The notes: generated by a model not told the origin, from the sequence alone. 52,731 nucleotides of DNA from Antribacter soli (GCF_021568775.1 NZ_JAKGSG010000028.1:1-52731), one strand, 5' to 3'; numbered from the stretch's first letter, positions 17,190-29,157 are shown. A program made the numbers and translations.

Positions 17190-17236
17190 GCGTGCGTCAT
17201 CGGGCACAAGCCGTCTGGCGTCGCTCGATGCGCCAC

Positions 17237-17266
17237 GGGTGCCCGACGGCAGTCCGTCGGGCACCC
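17237..17266 (-). terminator. Hairpin terminator of pyk
   Basis: A perfect 13-bp stem (17237-17249 with 17254-17266) with loop CAGT lies 25 bases after the pyk stop. It closes the long minus-strand run of genes. Confidence 0.75.
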
Positions 17267-17290
17267 GGAGAGCGCAGTGCGGTGCGAAGG

Positions 17291-18730
17291 TCAGGAAGCC
17301 GAGCCGCGACGGTCCGTGTAGCTGCCGATCTTGTGCACCAGGATCGAGTTCGTGGTGCCCGGGACGCCCACCGGGGCGCCCGAGACGACCACCACGAGGT
17401 CGCCCTTCTCGGCCAGGCCGTTGGCCTGCAGGGTCGAGTCGACCTGGTCCACCATCGCGTCGATGTTGTCGACCTTCGGCACCAGGTACGACGTCGTGCC
17501 CCAGGTGAGCGCGAGGACGTTCGCCACTGCCGTCTCCGGCGTGAACGCCAGGAGCTGGATCGAGGAGCGCAGGCGCGACATGCGACGCGCCGAGTCACCC
17601 GACTGCGTGAACGTGACCAGGTACTTCACACCCAGCGTCTCGCCGATCTCGGCGGCCGCGCGCGTGATGGCGCCACCGCGGGTGTGCGGCGTCGAGCCGA
17701 GCGGGGCGATGCGCTCGCGGCCCAGCTCCTCCGTGGCCTCGATGATGCGGGCCATCGTCTCGACCGTGACGATCGGGTAGTCGCCCACCGAGGTCTCGCC
17801 GGAGAGCATGACCGCGTCGGCGCCGTCGAGCACCGCGTTGGCGCAGTCCGAGGCCTCGGCGCGCGTGGGGCGCGGCGAGGTCGTCATGGACTCCAGCACC
17901 TGCGTGGCGACGATGACGGGCTTCGCGTTGCGACGGGCCATCTCGATGATGCGCTTCTGGACCAGCGGCACCTCCTCGAGCGGCATCTCCACCGCGAGGT
18001 CGCCACGGGCCACCATCACGCCGTCGAACGCCGCGACGATCTCCGCGAGGTTCTCGACGGCCTGCGGCTTCTCGATCTTGGCGATGACGGGGACCGTACG
18101 GCCCTCCTCCTCCATGACCCGGCGGACGTCCTCGTAGTCCTTCGCACTGCGCACGAAGGAGAGGGCGATGAAGTCGGCGCCAAGGCGAAGAGCCCAGCGC
18201 AGGTCCTCCTCGTCCTTGTCCGACATGGCGGGGACGGACACGGCGACGCCGGGCAGGTTCAGGCCCTTGTTGTTCGAGACCGGACCCGGCACCTCGACGC
18301 GGGTCACGACGCGCGGGCCCTCGATGGCCGTCACGAGGACGCGCACCTTGCCGTCGTCGATGAGGATCGGGTCACCCACGCGGGCGTCGCCCGGCAGACC
18401 CTTGTGGGTCGTCGAGACGAGCTGCTTGGTGCCGACGACGTCCTCGGTCGTGATGGTGAAGACGTCCCCCTCGTTCAGCCAGTGCTTCTGGTCGTCGGCG
18501 AAGCGGCCGAGGCGGATCTTCGGGCCCTGCAGGTCGACGAGCACCGCCACCGGGCGGCCGGCCTCCTTCGCCGCAGCACGCACGCCGTGGTAGACGGCCG
18601 CGTGGGCCTCCTGCTCGCCGTGGCTCCGGTTGATGCGTGCGACGTCCATACCGGCGGCCACGAGCGCGCGGAGCTGCTCCGGCGACTCGGTTGCGGGTCC
18701 GATGGTGCACACGATCTTTGCTCTGCGCAT
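17291..18730 (-). CDS. pyk: Pyruvate kinase
   Basis: Pyruvate kinase, 479 residues, which converts phosphoenolpyruvate and ADP to pyruvate and ATP. It starts with MRRAKIVCTIGPATES after a GGAG site. The active-site segment IAKIEKPQAVENLAEI contains the catalytic Lys, and MVARGDLAVEMPLEEVPLVQ and MLSGETSVGDYP are typical. The C-terminal allosteric domain is complete (VVVVSGAPVGVPGTTNSIL). It lies 58 bases downstream of gltD and is followed by a strong terminator. It may be read from the glt genes or from its own promoter in that short gap. Confidence 0.96.
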   Translation of the reverse strand: MRRAKIVCTIGPATESPEQLRALVAAGMDVARINRSHGEQEAHAAVYHGVRAAAKEAGRPVAVLVDLQGPKIRLGRFADDQKHWLNEGDVFTITTEDVVGTKQLVSTTHKGLPGDARVGDPILIDDGKVRVLVTAIEGPRVVTRVEVPGPVSNNKGLNLPGVAVSVPAMSDKDEEDLRWALRLGADFIALSFVRSAKDYEDVRRVMEEEGRTVPVIAKIEKPQAVENLAEIVAAFDGVMVARGDLAVEMPLEEVPLVQKRIIEMARRNAKPVIVATQVLESMTTSPRPTRAEASDCANAVLDGADAVMLSGETSVGDYPIVTVETMARIIEATEELGRERIAPLGSTPHTRGGAITRAAAEIGETLGVKYLVTFTQSGDSARRMSRLRSSIQLLAFTPETAVANVLALTWGTTSYLVPKVDNIDAMVDQVDSTLQANGLAEKGDLVVVVSGAPVGVPGTTNSILVHKIGSYTDRRGSAS

Positions 18731-18788
18731 GTCTCCAGCCTCTGTGAATAGCAGCCCCGGCGCGAGCCGGAGCCAGGGAATGAAATCT

Positions 18789-20255
18789 CTAGGCCCGCAG
18801 GGCTGCCGTCCGGGGTCGGACCGGGGCCGGAAGCTCCGTGGAACCCTGCAGGAACGCGTCGGCGGCGGCTGCGGCCGCGCGGCCCTCGGCGATCGCCCAC
18901 ACGATGAGCGACTGCCCGCGGCCCGCGTCGCCGGCCACGAACACACCCGGCAGGCTCGCCGCGTAGTCGTCGCCGCGTGCCACCAGACCGCGGTCGGTCA
19001 CCTCGATGCCGGTCTGCTCCTCGAGCAGGCGGGTCTCCGGGCCGGTGAAGCCCATCGCCACGAGCACCAGGTCGGCCGGGATCTCCCGCTCGGTGCCCGG
19101 TGTGGGCGCTCGGCGGCCGTCCGGCAGGTACGCGGTCTCGGCGACCTTGAGCGCGCGCACGCGTCCGGCGTCGTCCGCGAGGAACTCCACCGTCGACGCC
19201 AGGTAGGCGCGCTCGCCGCCCTCCTCGTGGGAGGTCGACACCTCGAACAGGATCGGGTCCGTGGGCCACGGCTGGTTCGCCGGGCGCTCGCCCGGCGGGC
19301 GCTTGCCGATGGCCAGCGTGGTCACGCTCGCCGCGCCCTGGCGCAGCGACGTGCCCAGGCAGTCCGAGCCCGTGTCGCCGCCGCCGATGATGATGACGTG
19401 CTTTCCCTCCGCGGTCGGCGCGCCCTCGACGGGACGACCCGCCGCGGCCTTGTTCGCCGGCGTCAGGAAGTCCATCGCGAAGTGGATGCCGTCGAGCTCA
19501 CGCCCGGGCAGGCGCAGGTCGCGCGGCACCGTCGCGCCCGTGGCGACCACGACGGCGTCGAACCGGCGGCGCAGCGCGTCCCAGGAGATGTCCTTGCCGA
19601 TCTCGACGCCCGCGCGGAAGCGGGTGCCCTCGGCCTCCATCTGCGCCAGGCGACGCTCGATGTGGAGCTTCTCGAGCTTGAAGTCGGGGATGCCGTAGCG
19701 CAGCAGGCCGCCGATCGCGTCGTCCCGCTCGTACACCACGACCGTGTGCCCGGCACGGGTGAGCTGCTGGGCCGCCGCCAGGCCGCCCGGGCCGGAGCCC
19801 ACCACGGCCACCGTGGAGCCCGTGAGGCGCTGCGGCACCACCGGCTGCACCAGGCCGCGCTCGAACGCCTCGTCGACGATCGACACCTCGATGTTCTTGA
19901 TCGTCACCGCCGGCTGGTTGATGCCGAGCACGCAGGACGACTCGCACGGGGCCGGACAGACGCGGCCCGTGAACTCCGGGAAGTTGTTCGTGGCGTGCAG
20001 CCGGTCGATCGCGTCGGCCCACTGCCCGCGCCACACCAGGTCGTTCCAGTCGGGGATGAGGTTCCCGAGCGGGCAGCCCTGGTGGCAGAACGGGATGCCG
20101 CAGTCCATGCAGCGGCCGGCCTGCTCCTTGAGGAACGGCTGCCCGTCCACCCGGTGCTCGTGCGTGTCCTTCCAGTCGCGCAACCGCACCTCGATCGGGC
20201 GGTTCGGCGGGAGCTCGCGCTCCCGCACCTTGAGGAATCCGCGGGGGTCAGCCAC
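18789..20255 (-). CDS. gltD: Glutamate synthase small subunit
   Basis: GltD, 488 residues, the FAD subunit that passes electrons from NADPH to the large subunit. The N-terminal region has two Cys clusters for 4Fe-4S centres ([16 protein letters not shown] and CPAPCESSC). The FAD-binding fold follows ([15 protein letters not shown]) and then an NAD(P)H fold ([15 protein letters not shown]). [17 protein letters not shown] is the conserved C-terminal FAD motif. The GTG start at 20255 has GGAGG 8 nt upstream and overlaps the gltB stop by 8 bases, so the two are translated together. Confidence 0.96.
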   Translation of the reverse strand: MADPRGFLKVRERELPPNRPIEVRLRDWKDTHEHRVDGQPFLKEQAGRCMDCGIPFCHQGCPLGNLIPDWNDLVWRGQWADAIDRLHATNNFPEFTGRVCPAPCESSCVLGINQPAVTIKNIEVSIVDEAFERGLVQPVVPQRLTGSTVAVVGSGPGGLAAAQQLTRAGHTVVVYERDDAIGGLLRYGIPDFKLEKLHIERRLAQMEAEGTRFRAGVEIGKDISWDALRRRFDAVVVATGATVPRDLRLPGRELDGIHFAMDFLTPANKAAAGRPVEGAPTAEGKHVIIIGGGDTGSDCLGTSLRQGAASVTTLAIGKRPPGERPANQPWPTDPILFEVSTSHEEGGERAYLASTVEFLADDAGRVRALKVAETAYLPDGRRAPTPGTEREIPADLVLVAMGFTGPETRLLEEQTGIEVTDRGLVARGDDYAASLPGVFVAGDAGRGQSLIVWAIAEGRAAAAAADAFLQGSTELPAPVRPRTAALRA

Positions 20256-23200
20256 GAGCCACCTCCATGATCCGGTCCCACGCACTCGGGTCCCACTCGT
20301 CGCTGTCCAGGGGGTTCTCGGCCAGCGCGGCGCGTACGCGCGACCAGCCGAGCGGGAGCACGCGGGTCAGGCGTGCTCGTGTGAACTCGGGCTCGGCGAG
20401 GAGCTCCTCCGCGACCGGCGAGCCGGTCTCGTCGCGGTGCTGCTCCAGGAGCGCGGCCACCGCGGCCCAGTCGGCGTCGTCGAGCCGGCTCACCTCGAGC
20501 TCGCGGTCGGCGACGGCGGCCGCGTTCACGGCACCGGCACGCAGGTCGAGCACGTACGCGATGCCACCGGACATGCCGGCGCCGAAGTTGCGGCCCGTCG
20601 GGCCGAGCACCAGCACGGTGCCGCCCGTCATGTACTCGCAGCCGTGGTCGCCCACGCCCTCGACGACCAGCGTGGCCCCCGAGTTGCGCACGGCGAACCG
20701 CTCGCCGACCCGGCCGCGCAGGAAGACCTCGCCCGAGGTGGCGCCATAGCCGATCACGTTGCCCGCGATGACGTTCGTGGCGCCGTCGAGGACGGCCGCC
20801 CTGTCGGGACGGGCCACGATGCGCCCGCCGGACAGGCCCTTGCCGACGTAGTCGTTCGCGTCGCCGAAGAGGCGCAGCGTGATGCCGCGCGGCAGGAACG
20901 CGCCGAGCGACTGGCCGGCCGAGCCGGTCAGGGTGACGTCGATCGTGCCGTCCGGCAGGCCCTGCCCGCGGTACCGCTTGGTCACCTCGTGCCCGAGCAT
21001 CGTGCCGACCGTGCGGTTGACGTTGCGGACCGGCAGCTCGATGCGCACGGCCTCGCCGCGCTCGAGCGCTGGCGCCGCGAGGGCGATGAGCTGGTTGTCC
21101 AGGGCCTTGTGCAGCCCGTGGTCCTGCTGCCGGGTCTGGTGCAGGGCCGAGCCGGGCTTGGGCTCCGGGCGGTCCAGGACCGGGCGGAGGTCGAGCCCCT
21201 GCGCCTTCCAGTGGTCCACGGCCCGGCGGGTGTCGAGCACCTGGACCTGGCCGACAGCCTCCTCGATACTGCGGAAGCCGAGGGCCGCCAGGTGCTCGCG
21301 CACCTCCTGGGCGACGAACTGGAAGAAGTTCACGACGAACTCGGGCTTGCCGGTGAACCGCTTGCGCAGCTCCGGGTTCTGGGTGGCGACGCCGACCGGG
21401 CAGGTGTCCAGGTGACAGACGCGCATCATGACGCAGCCCGAGACCACCATGGGGGCGGTGGCGAAGCCGAACTCCTCGGCACCCAGCAGCGCCGCCACGA
21501 CGACGTCGCGGCCGGTCTTCATCTGGCCGTCCACCTGCACAACGATGCGGTCGCGCAGGTCGTTGAGCACGAGCGTCTGCTGGGTCTCGGCGAGGCCGAT
21601 CTCCCAGGGCGTGCCGGCGTGCTTGAGGGACGTCAGCGGCGAGGCGCCCGTGCCGCCGTCGTGCCCGGAGATGAGCACGACGTCGGCGTGCGCCTTGGAC
21701 ACACCCGTGGCCACCGTGCCCACGCCGAACTCGGACACGAGCTTCACGTGGATGCGCGCCGCCGGGTTGGCGTTCTTCGCGTCGTGGATGAGCTGCGCCA
21801 GGTCCTCGATGGAGTAGATGTCGTGGTGCGGCGGCGGCGAGATGAGGCCCACACCCGGCGTCGAGTGCCGGGTCTTCGCGACCCACGGGTACACCTTGGA
21901 ACCGGGTAGCTGACCGCCCTCGCCGGGCTTGGCGCCCTGGGCGAGCTTGATCTGGATGTCGTCGGCCTGGGTCAGGTACTCGCTGGTCACGCCGAAGCGG
22001 CCGGACGCGATCTGCTTGACCTTCGAGCGGCGCTCGGGGTCGTACAGGCGCTCGGGGTCCTCGCCGCCCTCGCCCGTGTTGGAGCGCGCGCCGAGGCGGT
22101 TCATCGCGATCGCGAGGGTCTCGTGCGCCTCCGCGGAGATCGAGCCGTACGACATGGCGCCCGTGTTGAAGCGCTTGACGATCTCCTCGACCGACTGGAC
22201 CTCGTCGATCGGGACCGGCTCGCGGTCGGGGCTGAACCGGAGCAGGCCGCGCAGCGTCATGAGCCGCTGCGACTGCTCGTCCACGCGCCGCGTGTACTGG
22301 CGGAAGATGTCCATCCGGCCGGAACGCGTTGCGTGCTGCAGGCGGAACACCGTCTCCGGGTCGAAGAGGTGCTCCTCGCCGTCGCGGCGCCACTGGTACT
22401 CGCCACCGGTCGTCAGGGCCTGGTGCGGCTGGTGGTTGCCCGACGGCGGGTACGCCTCGGCGTGCCGCGCAGCCGTCTCGGCGGCGACCACGTCGAGCCC
22501 GACACCGCCGAGGCGCGACGTGGTGCCCGTGAAGTAGTCCTCGACAAGCTCGTGGGACAGGCCTACCGCCTCGAAGATCTGGGCACCGCGGTACGACATG
22601 ATCGTCGAGATGCCCATCTTGGACATCACCTTGAGGACGCCCTTGCCGAGCGCCTTGATGAGGTTGGCGACCGCCTTCTCGGGGTCGACGTCGAGGTAGC
22701 CGCGCCGTGCGAGGTCCTCGACCGTCTCCATCGCGAGGTACGGGTTCACCGCGGCCGCGCCGTAGCCGATGAGGAGCGCGACGTGGTGCACCTCGCGCAC
22801 GTCGCCGGCCTCGACGACGAGCGACACCCGGGTGCGCGTGTGCTTGCGCACCAGGTGGTGGTGCACGGCGCTCGACAGCAGCAGCGACGGGATCGGCGCC
22901 AGCTCGGAGTTGGAGTCGCGGTCCGAGAGCACGATGAACGAGGCACCGGCCGCGACGTGCGCGTCGACCTCGGCGAAGATCTGCTCGAGGCGCGCCAGCA
23001 GGGCCGCGCCGCCGCCGGAGACGTCGTACAGGCCGCGCACGGTGACGGCGCGGAAGACGCCCTCGAGCTCCGGGTCGCGGTCGACGCGGATGATCTTGGC
23101 GAGCTGGTCGTTGTCCAGGACCGGGAAGGGCAGCACGAGCTTGCGCGCGTGCTCCGGCGAGTCCGCCAGCAGGTTCGGCTCAGGGCCGATCGCGCCGCCG

Positions 23201-24789
23201 ATGGACGTGACGAGCTCCTCGCGGATCGCGTCCAACGGCGGGTTGGTGACCTGCGCGAACATCTGCGTGAAGTAGTCGAACAGCAGGCGCGGGCGCGAGG
23301 AGAGCACCGCGATCGGCGTGTCCGTACCCATCGCGCCCAGCGGCTCGAGGCCGTTCGTGGCCATGGGCGTGAGGATGACCTTGAGCTCTTCCTCGGTGTA
23401 GCCGAAGGCGCGCTGGCGCCGGCGCACGGAGGCGGGGCTGTGAGCCACGTGCTCGCGCTCGGGCAGCTCGTCCAGGTGCACCGAGTGCTCGGCGATCCAC
23501 TGGCCGTAGGGGCGCTGCGCCGCGAGGTGGGACTTGATCTCGTCGTCCTCGACGATGCGCCCGGAGCCCGTGTCCACGAGGAACATGCGGCCCGGCTCGA
23601 GGCGGCCCTTGCGCACCACGGACGCCGGGTCGAGGTCCAGCACGCCCGCCTCGGAGGCGAGCACGACGAGCCCGTCCTCGGTGACCCAGTACCGGCCGGG
23701 ACGCAGGCCGTTGCGGTCCAGGACCGCGCCGATGAGCGTGCCGTCGGTGAACGTCAGGGCGGCGGGGCCGTCCCACGGCTCGATGAGGTTGGCGTGGTAC
23801 TCGTAGAACGCCCGCCGGGCGGGGTCCATCTCGGCGTTGTTCTCCCACGCCTCGGGGATCATCATGAGCACCGCGTGCGGCAGCGAGCGGCCGCCGAGGT
23901 GCAGCAGCTCGAGCACCTCGTCGAAGCTGGCCGAGTCGCTCGACCCGGGCGAGCACACGGGCTGCAGCGGCGCCAGGTCGCCCAGGAGGTCGCTGGCCAT
24001 GGTGCCCTCGCGCGCCGCGACCCAGTTCCGGTTGCCGCGGACCGTGTTGATCTCACCGTTGTGCGCGATGAGGCGGAACGGCTGGGCCAGCGGCCACGAC
24101 GGGAACGTGTTGGTGCTGAACCGCGAGTGGACGAGCGCGATCTCGGAGGCGTACCGCGGGTCCGACAGGTCCGGGAAGAACGGCTCGAGCTGCGCGGTGG
24201 TGAGCATGCCCTTGTAGGTCAGCGTGCGTGCCGACAGCGAGGCGAAGAACAGCTCGAGCTCGTTCTCGGCCCGCTTGCGCAGCCGGTAGCACCGGCGGTC
24301 CAGGTCGACGCCGGCCAGCTCGCGCGACGGGTCCGCCACGACGAGCTGGCGGAACACCGGCATCGTCGCCCGCGCGCTGGGGCCGACGATGTCGGCGTTC
24401 ACGGGCACGTCGCGCCAGGCCAGCACGTCGAGCTTCTCCTCGGCCGCGAGCGCCTCGACGCGCCGCTCCACGCGGTCGCGCTCCGCCGCGTCCTGCGGCA
24501 GGAACGCGATGCCGATGGCGTAGCGGCCCGCGGGGGGCAGCTCGGCGGCGACGACGTCGCGCACGAACGCGTCGGGGATCTGGGTCAGGATGCCGGCGCC
24601 GTCACCCGTGTCCTCCTCGGCGCCGACGGCGCCGCGGTGGTCCAGGTTCAGCAGCGCGGTCAGGCCTGCGTCGACGATGTCACGGCCGGCGGTCCCGCGG
24701 AGGGTGGCGACGAACGCCACACCACACGCGTCGTGCTCGGCGGACGGGTCGTACAGGCCCTGGGCCGGCCTGTGCAGCGGCATGCTCAT
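20248..24789 (-). CDS. gltB: Glutamate synthase large subunit
   Basis: GltB, 1513 residues, which makes glutamate from glutamine and 2-oxoglutarate. A 21-residue propeptide precedes the glutaminase nucleophile Cys22 ([10 protein letters not shown]). Next come the central domain, the FMN-binding synthase domain ([15 protein letters not shown]) with the 3Fe-4S cysteines in [15 protein letters not shown], and the C-terminal beta-helix domain ([18 protein letters not shown]). Length is standard. A GAGG site precedes the ATG. It lies 113 bases after lgt, with a palindrome in the gap, and is followed at once by gltD. Confidence 0.97.
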   Translation of the reverse strand: MSMPLHRPAQGLYDPSAEHDACGVAFVATLRGTAGRDIVDAGLTALLNLDHRGAVGAEEDTGDGAGILTQIPDAFVRDVVAAELPPAGRYAIGIAFLPQDAAERDRVERRVEALAAEEKLDVLAWRDVPVNADIVGPSARATMPVFRQLVVADPSRELAGVDLDRRCYRLRKRAENELELFFASLSARTLTYKGMLTTAQLEPFFPDLSDPRYASEIALVHSRFSTNTFPSWPLAQPFRLIAHNGEINTVRGNRNWVAAREGTMASDLLGDLAPLQPVCSPGSSDSASFDEVLELLHLGGRSLPHAVLMMIPEAWENNAEMDPARRAFYEYHANLIEPWDGPAALTFTDGTLIGAVLDRNGLRPGRYWVTEDGLVVLASEAGVLDLDPASVVRKGRLEPGRMFLVDTGSGRIVEDDEIKSHLAAQRPYGQWIAEHSVHLDELPEREHVAHSPASVRRRQRAFGYTEEELKVILTPMATNGLEPLGAMGTDTPIAVLSSRPRLLFDYFTQMFAQVTNPPLDAIREELVTSIGGAIGPEPNLLADSPEHARKLVLPFPVLDNDQLAKIIRVDRDPELEGVFRAVTVRGLYDVSGGGAALLARLEQIFAEVDAHVAAGASFIVLSDRDSNSELAPIPSLLLSSAVHHHLVRKHTRTRVSLVVEAGDVREVHHVALLIGYGAAAVNPYLAMETVEDLARRGYLDVDPEKAVANLIKALGKGVLKVMSKMGISTIMSYRGAQIFEAVGLSHELVEDYFTGTTSRLGGVGLDVVAAETAARHAEAYPPSGNHQPHQALTTGGEYQWRRDGEEHLFDPETVFRLQHATRSGRMDIFRQYTRRVDEQSQRLMTLRGLLRFSPDREPVPIDEVQSVEEIVKRFNTGAMSYGSISAEAHETLAIAMNRLGARSNTGEGGEDPERLYDPERRSKVKQIASGRFGVTSEYLTQADDIQIKLAQGAKPGEGGQLPGSKVYPWVAKTRHSTPGVGLISPPPHHDIYSIEDLAQLIHDAKNANPAARIHVKLVSEFGVGTVATGVSKAHADVVLISGHDGGTGASPLTSLKHAGTPWEIGLAETQQTLVLNDLRDRIVVQVDGQMKTGRDVVVAALLGAEEFGFATAPMVVSGCVMMRVCHLDTCPVGVATQNPELRKRFTGKPEFVVNFFQFVAQEVREHLAALGFRSIEEAVGQVQVLDTRRAVDHWKAQGLDLRPVLDRPEPKPGSALHQTRQQDHGLHKALDNQLIALAAPALERGEAVRIELPVRNVNRTVGTMLGHEVTKRYRGQGLPDGTIDVTLTGSAGQSLGAFLPRGITLRLFGDANDYVGKGLSGGRIVARPDRAAVLDGATNVIAGNVIGYGATSGEVFLRGRVGERFAVRNSGATLVVEGVGDHGCEYMTGGTVLVLGPTGRNFGAGMSGGIAYVLDLRAGAVNAAAVADRELEVSRLDDADWAAVAALLEQHRDETGSPVAEELLAEPEFTRARLTRVLPLGWSRVRAALAENPLDSDEWDPSAWDRIMEVARG

Positions 24790-24802
24790 GAGTCCTCACA
24801 GC

Positions 24803-24820
24803 CGCCCGGCATGCCGGGCG
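24803..24820 (-). promoter_or_regulatory. 18-bp perfect palindrome before gltB
   Basis: CGCCCGGCATGCCGGGCG is a gap-free palindrome 14 bases upstream of the gltB start and about 80 bases after the lgt stop. It could end lgt transcripts, or sit in the gltB leader as a hairpin or protein site. The sequence does not decide. Confidence 0.45.
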
Positions 24821-24902
24821 CGGTTCCTTGCTTGCGGTTCGGGACGACGTCGGCCCGTTCGGACAGGGGCGCGACGTCCGGTGGTCCCGGAGTCGTGCCC
24901 TC

Positions 24903-25988
24903 TCAGGTGCGCGCGTCGGCGCCCTTGTCGGGCTCCGCCGCGCGTGCGGTCTTCTCGTCCTGCTCGGCAGCGTCCCCTGCTGCCTTGTCCTCTGGTTCGT
25001 CCCCTGCGCTGCCCGACGACGTCTCGCCCACCTCGGACGTGACCGTCGCCTTCCCCTCAGAGCCGGTCTCCGGGCCCGAGCCCGAGCCCGGATCAGCGTC
25101 CGGGTCGAGCTCGGGCCGCAGCCGGACCGACGGCTCCCGCTCCGGGAACCGGCGCGCCAGCAGGACCGAGACGACCAGGGCCGCGAGGCCCAGGAGGATC
25201 GAGGTCCAGACGTTGAGCCGGAGCCCGAGGACGTGCTCCGCCGTGTCGATCCGCAGCATCTCGATCCAGACCCGGCCCAGAGTGTAGAGCAACACGTACG
25301 CCCAGAATACCCGCCCATGACCCAGCTTGAACCGACGGTCGAGGTAGACCAGGACGCCGGCCATGGCAAGGTTCCACAGGAGCTCGTACAGGAACGTCGG
25401 GTGGAACAGCGTGCCGACGTCGTAGCCCTCGGGAAGGTACTGCGGGGCGATCTCCAGGCCCCACGGCAGCGTGGTCGGCGAGCCGAACAGCTCCTGGTTG
25501 AACCAGTTGCCGAGCCGGCCGATCGCCTGGGCCACCAGCAGAGCCGGGGCGACGGCGTCGGCAAACGACGTGAACCGTACACCCATGCGGCGGCAGCCGA
25601 TCCACGCGCCCAGCGCGCCGAGCGCCACCGCACCCCAGATGCCGAGGCCGCCCTCCCACACGTAGAGCGCGCGGACGGGGTCGCCGCCGGGGCCGAAGTA
25701 GGCGTCGGGCGACGAGATCACGTGGTAGATCCGCCCGCCGACGATGCCGAACGGCACCGCCCAGAACGAGATCTCCAGAACGTCGTCGGCCACGCCGCCG
25801 CGCGCCACCCAGCGCTTCGTCGTGATCCAGACCGCGACGGCGATGCCGACGAGGATCGCGAGCGCGTAGGCGCGCAGCGGGAAGATGCCGATGTGCCACG
25901 TGTGCTGCGGCGGGCTCGGGATCGACGCAGGCACCAGGGCGTGCAGCGACGCCGCGGCGTCGAGCGCGACGGAGGGGAGCGAGGTCAC
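24903..25988 (-). CDS. lgt: Prolipoprotein diacylglyceryl transferase
   Basis: Lgt, 361 residues, moves a diacylglyceryl group from phosphatidylglycerol to the lipobox Cys of prolipoproteins. It is a polytopic membrane protein. HIGIFPLRAYALAILVGI is the first helix, VWEGGLGIWG is the conserved loop, GRLGNWFNQELFG is the Lgt signature, and GRVWIEMLRID lies in the last segment. The final ~80 residues are Asp/Glu/Ser/Gly-rich, an acidic cytoplasmic tail that the enzyme core does not need and that actinobacterial Lgt proteins often carry. The GTG start overlaps the trpA stop (GTGA, 25985-25988), so it is coupled to the trp genes. Confidence 0.95.
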   Translation of the reverse strand: MTSLPSVALDAAASLHALVPASIPSPPQHTWHIGIFPLRAYALAILVGIAVAVWITTKRWVARGGVADDVLEISFWAVPFGIVGGRIYHVISSPDAYFGPGGDPVRALYVWEGGLGIWGAVALGALGAWIGCRRMGVRFTSFADAVAPALLVAQAIGRLGNWFNQELFGSPTTLPWGLEIAPQYLPEGYDVGTLFHPTFLYELLWNLAMAGVLVYLDRRFKLGHGRVFWAYVLLYTLGRVWIEMLRIDTAEHVLGLRLNVWTSILLGLAALVVSVLLARRFPEREPSVRLRPELDPDADPGSGSGPETGSEGKATVTSEVGETSSGSAGDEPEDKAAGDAAEQDEKTARAAEPDKGADART

Positions 25989-26881
25989 CGGGAGTCTCCA
26001 GGGGTCAGCGACGCGCGCGTCGGGGTCGTGGCACCGGAGTCGCCGGTGCGTGCCGACCGTACCCCGGACGCGAGGTCCTCGGTGACGGCGGCCAGCGCGG
26101 CGAGACGGTCGGCCCACGGGGCGTCGCCGAGCAGGGGCCGCACGAACGCCGAGCCGACGATGACGCCGTCGGCGTAGCGGCCCACCTGGGCCGCCTGAGC
26201 TCCGGACGACACGCCCAGGCCCACGCAGACGTTCTCCGCGCCGGCGGCACGCGTGTCCACGACGAGCTGCTCGGCGCGGCCGCCGACCTGGGTCCGCTCC
26301 CCCGTGACCCCCATCGTGGAGGCCGCGTAGACGAAGCCGCGCGAGGCGCGGGCCGTCAGGGCCAGCCGCTCGGGCGTCGAGCTCGGCGCCACGAGGAAGA
26401 CCCGGTCGAGGCCGTGGGCGTCGCTCGCCGCGATCCAGGCCGCCGCCTCGTCGGGGATGAGGTCCGGCGTGATGAGACCCGCGCCGCCCGCGGACGCCAG
26501 GTCGCGCGCGAACGCGTCGACGCCGTACCGCAGGACCGGGTTCCAGTAGGTCATGACGAGCACGGGCACGCCGCGGGCCGCCACGGCGCTCACGACGCCG
26601 AACACGTCCCGGACGCGGGCGCCCGCGTCGAGCGCGCCCTGCGCGGCCGCCTGGATGACGGGGCCGTCCATCACGGGATCCGTGTACGGGATGCCGAGCT
26701 CGATCATGTCGACGCCGTGGTCCACGAGGGTGAGCAGCGCGTCCACCGACCGCTCGACCGTCGGGAAGCCGACCGGCAGGTAGCCCACGAGGGCCGGACG
26801 GCCCTCCTGCTCGCGCAGCCGCGCGAGGACGCCCGCCGTCGAGCCGGCCGGCGTGGTGGGCGCCGTGGTGGCCGTCGTCAT
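25985..26881 (-). CDS. trpA: Tryptophan synthase alpha chain
   Basis: TrpA, 298 residues, cleaves indole-3-glycerol phosphate to indole, which is tunnelled to TrpB. The TIM barrel has the catalytic Glu61 and Asp72 in [15 protein letters not shown], preceded by YLPVGFP. The first ~15 residues are a Thr/Ala-rich lead. The ATG overlaps the trpB stop (ATGA, 26878-26881). Confidence 0.97.
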   Translation of the reverse strand: MTTATTAPTTPAGSTAGVLARLREQEGRPALVGYLPVGFPTVERSVDALLTLVDHGVDMIELGIPYTDPVMDGPVIQAAAQGALDAGARVRDVFGVVSAVAARGVPVLVMTYWNPVLRYGVDAFARDLASAGGAGLITPDLIPDEAAAWIAASDAHGLDRVFLVAPSSTPERLALTARASRGFVYAASTMGVTGERTQVGGRAEQLVVDTRAAGAENVCVGLGVSSGAQAAQVGRYADGVIVGSAFVRPLLGDAPWADRLAALAAVTEDLASGVRSARTGDSGATTPTRASLTPGDSR

Positions 26882-28155
26882 GCGCGTCCCTCCTTCGTCT
26901 CGAGCTCCTGGTCCTCCAGGAGCCCGAACCAGCGCGCGGCCGTGGCCACGTCCTTGTCGCCGCGACCCGAGAGGTTCACGAGGATCGTGTACTCGCCGCT
27001 CGCCGTGAGGCCCGCGGCCTCGGCCTCCCGGCCGATCCGCAGCGCGCCCGCGAGCGCGTGGGCGGACTCGATGGCCGGGATGATGCCCTCGGTGCGGCAC
27101 AGGAGGCGGAACGCGTCCATGGCCTCGTCGTCCGTGACCGGGCGGTACGTCGCCCGCCCGAGGTCGTGCAGCCAGGCGTGCGCCGGGCCCACGCTCGGGT
27201 AGTCCAGGCCGGCGGACACCGAGTGGCTGGGCAGTGTCTGACCGTCTTCGTCCTGCAACAGGTACGACCGGGCGCCGTGCAGCACGCCGGGCACGCCGCC
27301 CGAGAACCGGGCCGCGTGGCGGCCCGTCTCGATGCCTTCGCCGCCCGCCTCGAAGCCGTGCAGCGCGACGCCCTCGTCGTCCAGGAACGCGTTGAAGATG
27401 CCGAGCGCGTTGGAGCCACCGCCCACGCACGCCGCCACCGCGTCGGGCAGGCGGCCGGTGCGCTCCAGGAGCTGGGCGCGCGCCTCCTCGCCGATGATTC
27501 GGTGGAACTCGCGGACCATCTCGGGGAACGGGTGCGGGCCCGTCACGGTGCCGAGGAGGTAGTGGGTGGTCTCGACGTTGGCGACCCAGTCGCGCAGCGC
27601 CTCGTTGATCGCGTCCTTGAGCGTGCGCGAGCCGATCGTGACGGGCACGACCTCCGCCCCGAGCAGGCGCATGCGGGCCACGTTCAGGGCCTGGCGGCGC
27701 GTGTCCTCCTCGCCCATGTAGACCACGCACTCGAGGTCCATCAGGGCCGCCGCGGTCGCCGTGGCCACGCCGTGCTGCCCGGCGCCCGTCTCGGCGATCA
27801 GCCGCTTCTTGCCCATGCGCTTGACCAGGAGCGCCTGCCCGAGCACGTTGTTGATCTTGTGCGAGCCCGTGTGGTTGAGGTCCTCGCGCTTGAGGAACAC
27901 CCGGGCGCCGCCGGCGTGCGCGGCGAACCGCTGCACCTCCGTCAGCGGGCTCGGCCGCCCCACGTAGTCGCGGTGCAGGCGGGCGAGCTCTTCCGTGAAC
28001 GCCGGGTCGCCGAGGGCCTTGCGGTACTCGGTCTCCACCTCTTCGAGGGCCGCGATCAGCGCCTCGGGCACGAACCGCCCGCCGAACTCGCCGAAGTACG
28101 GTCCGGACACGTCCGCCAGGCGCGCCACCAGGCTGCCGGCTGAGGTCTCGGTCAT
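26878..28155 (-). CDS. trpB: Tryptophan synthase beta chain
   Basis: TrpB, 425 residues, condenses indole with serine using pyridoxal phosphate. The PLP lysine is Lys100 in [10 protein letters not shown]. The catalytic Glu is in AETGAGQHG, and the phosphate-binding loop is [22 protein letters not shown] marks the N-terminus. A GGAG-type site precedes the ATG, 14 bases after trpC. Its stop overlaps the trpA start. Confidence 0.97.
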   Translation of the reverse strand: MTETSAGSLVARLADVSGPYFGEFGGRFVPEALIAALEEVETEYRKALGDPAFTEELARLHRDYVGRPSPLTEVQRFAAHAGGARVFLKREDLNHTGSHKINNVLGQALLVKRMGKKRLIAETGAGQHGVATATAAALMDLECVVYMGEEDTRRQALNVARMRLLGAEVVPVTIGSRTLKDAINEALRDWVANVETTHYLLGTVTGPHPFPEMVREFHRIIGEEARAQLLERTGRLPDAVAACVGGGSNALGIFNAFLDDEGVALHGFEAGGEGIETGRHAARFSGGVPGVLHGARSYLLQDEDGQTLPSHSVSAGLDYPSVGPAHAWLHDLGRATYRPVTDDEAMDAFRLLCRTEGIIPAIESAHALAGALRIGREAEAAGLTASGEYTILVNLSGRGDKDVATAARWFGLLEDQELETKEGRA

Positions 28156-28169
28156 GGGTCCTGTCTCCT

Positions 28170-28985
28170 TCAAGCCGGCCGCCGGCCCTGCAGCGACGGG
28201 TGAGAGCCTGCGGCGACCAGGTCGGCGACCGTGGCGCGCGGGGCGTCGTTCTTCACGAGAGTCTCGCCGACGAGCACGGCGTCCGCGCCCCCGCGCGCCA
28301 TCTCCATGACGTCGCGCGGGCCCGAGATGCCGGACTCGGCGACGCGCACCACGTCGTCCGGGATGTACGGGGCGAGGCGCTGGAACAGCGTCATGTCGAG
28401 CTCGAGCGTCTTGAGGTTGCGGTGGTTCACGCCGATCACGCGGGCACCGGCGTCGAGCGCCCGGCGCACCTCCTCCAGCGTGTGCGTCTCCACCAGCGCC
28501 GTCATGCCGAGCGAGTGCACGCGCTCCACGAGCGACTCCAGCACGGTCTGCTCGAGCGCGGCGACGATGAGGAGGACCAGGTCGGCGCCGTGCGCGCGGG
28601 CCTCCCACACCTGGTACGGCGAGACGATGAAGTCCTTGCGCAGCAGCGGCACGTCGACGCGGGCCCGCACGGCGTCCAGGTCCTCGAGGCTGCCGGAGAA
28701 CCGGCGCTGCTCCGTGAGGACCGAGATGACGGACGCGCCGCCCTTCTCGTACTCCTCCGCGAGCGCGGCCGGGTCGGTGATCGTGGCCAGCGCGCCCTTC
28801 GACGGGCTGGACCGCTTCACCTCCGCGATGACCGCGACGGCGTCCTGCGCCCTCAGCCGCCCGGTGCACTCGATCGCTCCGGGCAGCCGCGCCGCGCGCA
28901 CCTTGAGCTCGTCGAGCGATGTCAGTGCCTCGCGCACGGCGAGGTCCTCGCGGACCCCCGCGACGATGTCCTCCAGGACCGTCAT
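28170..28985 (-). CDS. trpC: Indole-3-glycerol phosphate synthase
   Basis: TrpC, 271 residues, closes the indole ring from carboxyphenylamino-deoxyribulose phosphate. The substrate-binding loop is [13 protein letters not shown], and LRKDFIV holds a catalytic Lys. [13 protein letters not shown] and AESGI follow in order. GGGGAGG precedes the ATG. The gap before it (28986-29157, 172 bases) separates the trpC-B-A-lgt block from the membrane-protein genes and may hold an extra promoter. Confidence 0.96.
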   Translation of the reverse strand: MTVLEDIVAGVREDLAVREALTSLDELKVRAARLPGAIECTGRLRAQDAVAVIAEVKRSSPSKGALATITDPAALAEEYEKGGASVISVLTEQRRFSGSLEDLDAVRARVDVPLLRKDFIVSPYQVWEARAHGADLVLLIVAALEQTVLESLVERVHSLGMTALVETHTLEEVRRALDAGARVIGVNHRNLKTLELDMTLFQRLAPYIPDDVVRVAESGISGPRDVMEMARGGADAVLVGETLVKNDAPRATVADLVAAGSHPSLQGRRPA

Positions 28986-29047
28986 AGCTGTGCCTCCCCG
29001 TGCCCTCGGGCTCCCAGCCCCCTGCCCGGCGCCCCCGGGCCACAGCC

Positions 29048-29053
29048 ATCGTA
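29048..29053 (-). promoter_or_regulatory. Possible internal -10 upstream of trpC
   Basis: TACGAT on the minus strand, 63 bases before the trpC ATG, would give a ~55-nt leader with a ribosome site. No clear -35 is visible. Confidence 0.25.
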
Positions 29054-29157
29054 GGACGCCACGGGTGGTGCCCCTGTTCACCGACCGGAGGGCGAGACGA
29101 CACACCGTCGTAACATCCCGGCGTGTCGGCACCCGTCGTCGCGGCTCCCCGGAGGCG

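Noticed and set aside
22123-25287. A 1054-residue open frame antisense to gltB
   Set aside because: Arg/Val/Asp-rich shadow of gltB and lgt with no family features.
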